In this document: positions 43,486-47,330 of the stretch, piece by piece | How positions within the stretch are numbered: position 1 is the first letter of the stretch | Layout: each line of letters opens with the position of its first letter | The notes under the pieces: generated by a model | Database searches by the model: none | Told to the model about the DNA's origin: nothing | Seen by the model: only the letters and a program-made list of their open reading frames with translations | Made by a program: the position numbers and the translations under genes | Assembly (NCBI GenBank): GCA_002712765.1 | Contig: PAUP01000089.1 | Span: 1-47,330, forward strand | DNA: 47,330 nt | From: Cytophagaceae bacterium | GTDB lineage: Bacteria > Bacteroidota > Bacteroidia > Flavobacteriales > Flavobacteriaceae | Direction: 5' to 3'

Positions 43486-44928
43486 ATGAAACACAGTTAT
43501 GTGGCAGAGGTACTTGCCAGTCAAGACATACATCAAGAGTTTACCGTTAAAGGTTGGGTACGTTCTTTTAGAGCCAATCAATTTATTGCTCTCAACGACG
43601 GCTCTACGATCAATAATTTACAGTGTGTTGTTGATTATGAAAATACAGATCCCGAACTACTCAAAAGAATTACCGTAGGAGCTGCTATTGCTGTTACCGG
43701 AATTCTGGAAGAAAGTCAAGGTAAGGGACAGCGTGTAGAGATCAAGGCACAAACAATAGTTATTGAAGGAGATGCCCACCCCGAAGAAGTAAAACTAACC
43801 ATACTCTCTCCAAAAAGACATAGCTTAGAGAAATTGAGAGAGCAGTCTCATTTGCGTGTGCGCACCAATACCTTTGGAGCGGTTATGCGCTTGCGTTCTA
43901 AACTGTCTTTTGCGATTCATCAATACTTTAATGAGCGTGGTTTCTATCAGGCACATACTCCAATTATTACAGGTAGTGATGCCGAAGGAGCTGGCGAAAT
44001 GTTTAAAATTACCGCCTTAGATCTTGAAAACCCTCCAAAGAATGAAGATGGCAGTATCAACTACAAAGAAGACTTTTTTGGCAAAGAAACCAACCTAACG
44101 GTGTCGGGGCAACTAGAAGCCGAAACCTATGCACTTGGCCTAGGAAAGGTCTATACCTTTGGCCCAACTTTCAGGGCCGAAAACAGTAATACATCGCGTC
44201 ACCTTGCCGAATTTTGGATGATAGAGCCAGAAGTGGCTTTTTGTGATCTCGATGGCAATATGGATCTAGCCGAAGACTTTATAAAGTATGTAGTTAACTA
44301 CGTCCTTACCCATTGCCAAGATGATCTTGCTTTTTTAGAAAACAGATTGGTACAAGAAGACAAAAGCAAACCTCAAGCCGAAAGGGCCAGTATGTTATTG
44401 CGCGAAAAATTGCAATTTGTCGTAGACAATAACTTCAAACGCGTAAGCTATACAGAAGCCATAGACATCCTGAGGAACAGCAAACCCAACAAGAAGAAAA
44501 AATTTAAATTTCCTATCAATGCCTGGGGTGCCGATTTACAGAGTGAACACGAACGCTTTCTGGTTGAGAAACACTTTGAGTGCCCGGTCATTCTTTTTGA
44601 TTATCCTGCAAATATAAAAGCGTTTTATATGCGCCTAAATGAAGATGGAAAAACCGTGCGTGCTATGGATATTCTATTTCCAGGCATTGGTGAGATCGTA
44701 GGAGGCTCTCAACGGGAGGAACGTCTTGATGTCTTAAAGGAGAAGATGGCCGCACTAGACATTCCAGAAGAAGAACTACACTGGTATCTAGACACTCGCC
44801 GTTTTGGCACTTGTACCCATAGTGGTTTTGGCCTTGGCTTTGAGCGCCTAGTATTATTTGTGACAGGAATGACCAATATAAGAGATGTCATTCCATACCC
44901 AAGGACTCCAGGTAACGCCGACATATAA
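43486..44928 (+). CDS. asnS: Asparaginyl-tRNA synthetase
   Basis: Class II aminoacyl-tRNA synthetase charging tRNA-Asn; 480 residues. The N-terminal OB-fold (about 15-110) has [20 protein letters not shown]. The catalytic core has motif 2 [20 protein letters not shown] and motif 3 [16 protein letters not shown], with a C-terminal [10 protein letters not shown]. Its presence means tRNA-Asn is charged directly. In many flavobacteria rpoN follows asnS, but here an unrecognised lipoprotein gene comes next. Confidence 0.97.
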   Translation: MKHSYVAEVLASQDIHQEFTVKGWVRSFRANQFIALNDGSTINNLQCVVDYENTDPELLKRITVGAAIAVTGILEESQGKGQRVEIKAQTIVIEGDAHPEEVKLTILSPKRHSLEKLREQSHLRVRTNTFGAVMRLRSKLSFAIHQYFNERGFYQAHTPIITGSDAEGAGEMFKITALDLENPPKNEDGSINYKEDFFGKETNLTVSGQLEAETYALGLGKVYTFGPTFRAENSNTSRHLAEFWMIEPEVAFCDLDGNMDLAEDFIKYVVNYVLTHCQDDLAFLENRLVQEDKSKPQAERASMLLREKLQFVVDNNFKRVSYTEAIDILRNSKPNKKKKFKFPINAWGADLQSEHERFLVEKHFECPVILFDYPANIKAFYMRLNEDGKTVRAMDILFPGIGEIVGGSQREERLDVLKEKMAALDIPEEELHWYLDTRRFGTCTHSGFGLGFERLVLFVTGMTNIRDVIPYPRTPGNADI

Positions 44929-44931
44929 ATG

Positions 44932-44958
44932 AAAGCCTGCCCCCTTGGCAGGCTTTTT
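44932..44958 (+). terminator. Intrinsic terminator after asnS
   Basis: AAAGCCTGCC (44932-44941) and GGCAGGCTTT (44947-44956) pair as a 10-bp stem with a 5-base loop, continuing into a T-run. Confidence 0.93.
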
Positions 44959-44980
44959 ACTTTATTTTTGAATTTTCATT

Positions 44981-44996
44981 AGGGGTAAATGCCCCT
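44981..44996. promoter_or_regulatory. Palindromic element upstream of the lipoprotein gene
   Basis: AGGGG-TAAATG-CCCCT. The same element in inverted orientation (AGGGCATTTGCCCCCT) lies at 46421-46436 ahead of the second unit of this cluster. The likeness extends into the flanks (TTA on one side, TTT on the other). It is a candidate binding site for a shared regulator. Confidence 0.5.
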
Positions 44997-45068
44997 TTCA
45001 AAGTAAGTTAGATTATACTAATCTTGTAATCCACTATCTTTATAAGGATAAACCAACACTTTACGCAA

Positions 45069-45725
45069 ATGAAAAATTTAAAAATCACCTCAATTCTTTT
45101 GACTGCTTTGCTATGTATTACAGCCTGCGCAGAAAAGCCAACTGGAGAAACTCCTGGACATGACGAACCTGTTATGGACACCGTACCAGAACCCGATATT
45201 ATTATTTCGGTACTCGCTGCCGATAGTTTGTACAGAAACTATGGAAGCGATCGTGCCAGTTTTCTTGAAGAAGCTATCAATGAGCAAAATCCAGATGTCG
45301 AAGACGGCTATAATCCTACTCGATTTGTAACCGTCGAATTTGACGTACTTTCTGACTATTTGAAGTTTGTATCTCAACAATCTGCTAAGGCAGGGATCAA
45401 ACCTAAAGGAATTCGTTTTTATCTAGGTCAGATTGGAAGTGAATCTGAGACAGAGGGAATAGATCCGGGTCCTGAAACTATCTTTTTTAATCCAACAGCA
45501 GCCTTTCCTGGAATTACAGGAGATATCTCATATGCCCTTCAAATTGATCCAGCGGGAAACTATCGCGCTGTAACTGTGGGTAGTATTATTGACGCTGCAA
45601 GCAAAACACAGCAATCCCAAAAAGGTGCTAACTTACTCTTACAAGGTGGCATTCAAAGTCTTGCTGGTGATCGAGTAGGATTCCCACCACCACCGCACCC
45701 TGGAGATGAAAATGATTATCACTAA
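45069..45725 (+). CDS. Lipoprotein of unknown function
   Basis: 218 residues with a lipoprotein signal (LLCITAC, Cys about residue 20). A Pro/Glu/Asp-rich linker follows (TGETPGHDEPVMDTVPEPD), then a compact domain with RFVTVEFDVLSDYLKFVSQQ, IKPKGIRFYLGQIGSESE and a C-terminal FPPPPHPGDENDYH. I know no domain for it. A near-match -7 element (TATCTTTA, 45035-45042) and the palindrome at 44981 lie upstream. The first seven-helix gene begins 22 bp after its stop, so the two are probably one transcript and may act together in the envelope. Confidence 0.75.
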   Translation: MKNLKITSILLTALLCITACAEKPTGETPGHDEPVMDTVPEPDIIISVLAADSLYRNYGSDRASFLEEAINEQNPDVEDGYNPTRFVTVEFDVLSDYLKFVSQQSAKAGIKPKGIRFYLGQIGSESETEGIDPGPETIFFNPTAAFPGITGDISYALQIDPAGNYRAVTVGSIIDAASKTQQSQKGANLLLQGGIQSLAGDRVGFPPPPHPGDENDYH

Positions 45726-45747
45726 TCGACATTAGTACCACTACGAG

Positions 45748-46386
45748 ATGTTAAATGCAATGACCATCGCCGCTTACGGCGCAGAGCTATTAGCGGCGAT
45801 TCTTGCAACCGTGTATTTCTATAAATATCGAAGCACCTCTTACTGGCTTTTTATGCCTTACTTATGGTATGTAATTCTCAACGAAATTGCGGCCTTTTTT
45901 TTACTTAATGCAGGCTGGGTGAAGTACGAATTATCAAATATTTTTGTAACGATAACCGTACCGATGTTTAGTTATTTTATCATTTCAAAAGTTGATGGTA
46001 AAAATCTCAAAGCGATGATGGGCTTTGCGACCATTAGCTTTTTAATACTTAGCCTAATTGAGGGTATAAGTAAAGGAGTTTCTGAGGCATGGAACATACA
46101 AGAAATTGCGACTTCTTTTATAGGTATTCTCGGGTTTAGCGTCTATGTAATCCATCTTTTTAGATCGTCTCAAACCTCAAACCCTTTCACTTCCTTGTTT
46201 ACCTATATATTGCTAGGTTTTGTTCTGTCTTTTGTTAGTGCCCCTGTGATCAATACTGCAAGAGTACTTTATTTGGACAATCCCGAATTGTCAGAACAAC
46301 TCACCTTTTTGATGGCAGCTATTGTCGTTCTGATGTATTGTATTTTTTCCTTCGGTCTGATTCGTTCAAAAAGCCAAAGTGCTTAA
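45748..46386 (+). CDS. Seven-helix membrane protein (paralogue 1)
   Basis: 212 residues, almost all in seven predicted membrane helices. It opens with AAYGAELLAAILATVYFYKY and ends FSFGLIRSKSQSA. The protein at 46619-47278 has the same layout and similar ends (LGLEILAAILGTYFFYKYRD and FIFGLFWSK), so the two are paralogues. No known catalytic motif; a sensor or channel part is possible but unproven. It follows the lipoprotein gene closely. Confidence 0.78.
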   Translation: MLNAMTIAAYGAELLAAILATVYFYKYRSTSYWLFMPYLWYVILNEIAAFFLLNAGWVKYELSNIFVTITVPMFSYFIISKVDGKNLKAMMGFATISFLILSLIEGISKGVSEAWNIQEIATSFIGILGFSVYVIHLFRSSQTSNPFTSLFTYILLGFVLSFVSAPVINTARVLYLDNPELSEQLTFLMAAIVVLMYCIFSFGLIRSKSQSA

Positions 46387-46420
46387 CGAGCTACTTCTGA
46401 GGTGATAACACACTTAAAAA

Positions 46421-46436
46421 AGGGCATTTGCCCCCT
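46421..46436. promoter_or_regulatory. Palindromic element upstream of the 45-residue gene
   Basis: AGGGCATTTGCCCCCT, with GGGCA/TGCCC arms. It is the inverted counterpart of the site at 44981-44996 and lies 46 bp before the ATG at 46482. A weak -7-like TATCTCTT (46464-46471) with TTG at 46441-46443 follows. Confidence 0.5.
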
Positions 46437-46481
46437 AATTTTGAGCATTAACATATGTAAATTTATCTCTTAGTATTTTTC

Positions 46482-46619
46482 ATGATAAAAGAAGAACTCT
46501 TAGTGGTGTATTTGGTATGCGCGGTGATATTGTTGTTATTATTTTTGGTAACAACTCTATTTTGCAGTATTGCCCTATATTATCGTTTTGATAACAAACC
46601 TAAGACGAATAGATCCTAA
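46482..46619 (+). CDS. 45-residue single-helix membrane protein
   Basis: ATG 46482 opens a 45-codon frame ending in TAA 46617-46619. The product has one long hydrophobic helix (about residues 6-34, including VVYLVCAVILLLLFLVTTLF) and a short basic tail (YYRFDNKPKTNRS). Its stop overlaps the next start by one base (TAATG), the coupling also seen at rplM/rpsI. No family recognised; it could be a small subunit of the following membrane protein. Confidence 0.72.
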   Translation: MIKEELLVVYLVCAVILLLLFLVTTLFCSIALYYRFDNKPKTNRS

Positions 46620-47278
46620 TGCTCACCGTACTTGCCCTAGGTTTAGAAATTCTTGCAGCAATACTGGGAACTTACTTTTTTTACAAATATCGAGATAGCG
46701 GTTTAAGGTTCTGGATAATCCTCTTATATCTAGCACCTGCGGTCGAATTTATCGGAACTTGGTACAGCAATACGGTAACTTATAACAATCATATCATATT
46801 TAATATTTACGATATACTCTCTACAGTGATCATTTTTAAATTGCTATATCATCTAACACAAGATGCCAATAGAAAACGTTGGACTCTCATTCTTGGATGC
46901 AGTACAGTATTGCTCTTCCTCATCAATGGGACGTATGCCAGTATAGTAACCGATTTTTTATTACTGTACAAAGCTTTAGGAACAGCTATACTTATCATTG
47001 CTATTGCCATTTATCTCATTGATATGCTAAAGCGAAATACAGTAGTGGTGTTTCAACGCAATCTTGGTTTTATTGTTTTTACGGGTTATATGATTTTTAA
47101 TATTGCCTATCTACCTATTTATTTCACCTATCAATATATTATGAGCCTCGATAGCGGAGGTGGACTTATTTTCTCTACATTACATAACGTTCAATTGAGC
47201 GTAGTCGTTCTGATAAATCTGTTGTTTATTTTTGGACTTTTCTGGTCCAAGGTACCAGCAAAAACAATAGGGAGATGA
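46619..47278 (+). CDS. Seven-helix membrane protein (paralogue 2)
   Basis: 219 residues with seven predicted helices, starting with ALGLEILAAILGTYFFYKYR and ending LLFIFGLFWSKVPAKTIGR. It matches the protein at 45748-46386 in length, helix spacing and both ends. Its ATG overlaps the stop of the 45-residue gene, and its TGA overlaps the ATG of the next frame (ATGA at 47275-47278), so three frames are translated in series. No known domain. Confidence 0.8.
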   Translation: MLTVLALGLEILAAILGTYFFYKYRDSGLRFWIILLYLAPAVEFIGTWYSNTVTYNNHIIFNIYDILSTVIIFKLLYHLTQDANRKRWTLILGCSTVLLFLINGTYASIVTDFLLLYKALGTAILIIAIAIYLIDMLKRNTVVVFQRNLGFIVFTGYMIFNIAYLPIYFTYQYIMSLDSGGGLIFSTLHNVQLSVVVLINLLFIFGLFWSKVPAKTIGR

Positions 47279-47330
47279 ATTGGATTGAGTTTACATTCGA
47301 ATGTTTGGCGATGGTTACTGGGCTTGCAAC
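47275..47330 (+). CDS. Start of a further membrane-protein gene (cut by the window end)
   Basis: ATG 47275, overlapping the preceding stop as ATGA, opens a frame running off the edge. The 18 visible residues, MNWIEFTFECLAMVTGLA, resemble the beginning of both seven-helix proteins (ExLAxxxG spacing), so it is probably a third paralogue or a protein that contains the same membrane module. Too short for more. Confidence 0.5.
   Translation, partial: MNWIEFTFECLAMVTGLA

Noticed and set aside
1-47330. Prophage, insertion sequence or integrative element
   Set aside because: No transposase, integrase, phage structural gene or terminal inverted repeats were seen; most of the gene content is housekeeping and envelope genes in typical flavobacterial order.

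Overview
The window reads as a chromosomal segment of a marine-type member of the Flavobacteriaceae (Bacteroidota). Evidence: AT-rich DNA, Bacteroidota promoter motifs (TTG about 20 bp before TAnnTTTG) ahead of rplM and other genes, DUF5916, DUF5686 and GYDIA-type GHMP kinase families, and flavobacterial gene neighbourhoods (surE/lpxB/comEC; coaX/lptC/hemolysin-like/PPIase; pyrH/frr/DUF5686/MMPL/asnS). No phage, transposase, integrase, CRISPR array, rRNA or tRNA was found. Genus was not determined.

Layout. 0-3.5 kb (minus): periplasmic tail-specific protease prc followed by a DppC/OppC-type ABC permease whose periplasmic loop carries an in-frame 3 x 15-residue repeat. 3.6-8.5 kb (plus): surE, a small membrane protein, lpxB, an NlpC/P60 lipoprotein and comEC. 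8.5-14.7 kb (minus): thioredoxin-like protein, then a peptide-use operon of dipeptidyl peptidase IV and two POT peptide transporters. 14.9-17.1 kb (plus): HMG-CoA reductase and a GHMP kinase (mevalonate pathway). 17.2-24.8 kb (minus): coaX, an outer-membrane barrel, a TPR protein, lptC, a 62-residue membrane protein, a CBS/DUF21 protein and a PpiD-like foldase, tightly packed and probably one envelope operon. 25-26.5 kb: a 41-residue secreted peptide overlapping a membrane protein gene, and an exported protein of unknown function. 26.8-32.6 kb: polA and a large DUF5916 protein. 33-35.9 kb: rplM-rpsI-rpsB-tsf. 36-45 kb: a spondin-domain lipoprotein, pyrH, frr, DUF5686, MMPL/RND transporter and asnS. 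45-47.3 kb: an unrecognised lipoprotein followed by tandem paralogous seven-helix membrane proteins and a 45-residue single-helix protein; a third paralogue seems to start at the window edge.

The most unusual structure is a two-level repeat system. A 14-bp perfect palindrome, GCTTTCGCGAAAGC, occurs six times intact, in all three coding phases inside genes as well as between genes. At four further places a variant or partial palindrome is joined, always on the same side, to an array of 45-bp tandem units (three units in three arrays, two decayed units in the fourth). One array is translated inside the ABC permease; the others lie beside polA, pyrH and asnS. A second lead is a shared palindromic site ahead of the two transcription units of the 45-47 kb membrane-protein cluster.
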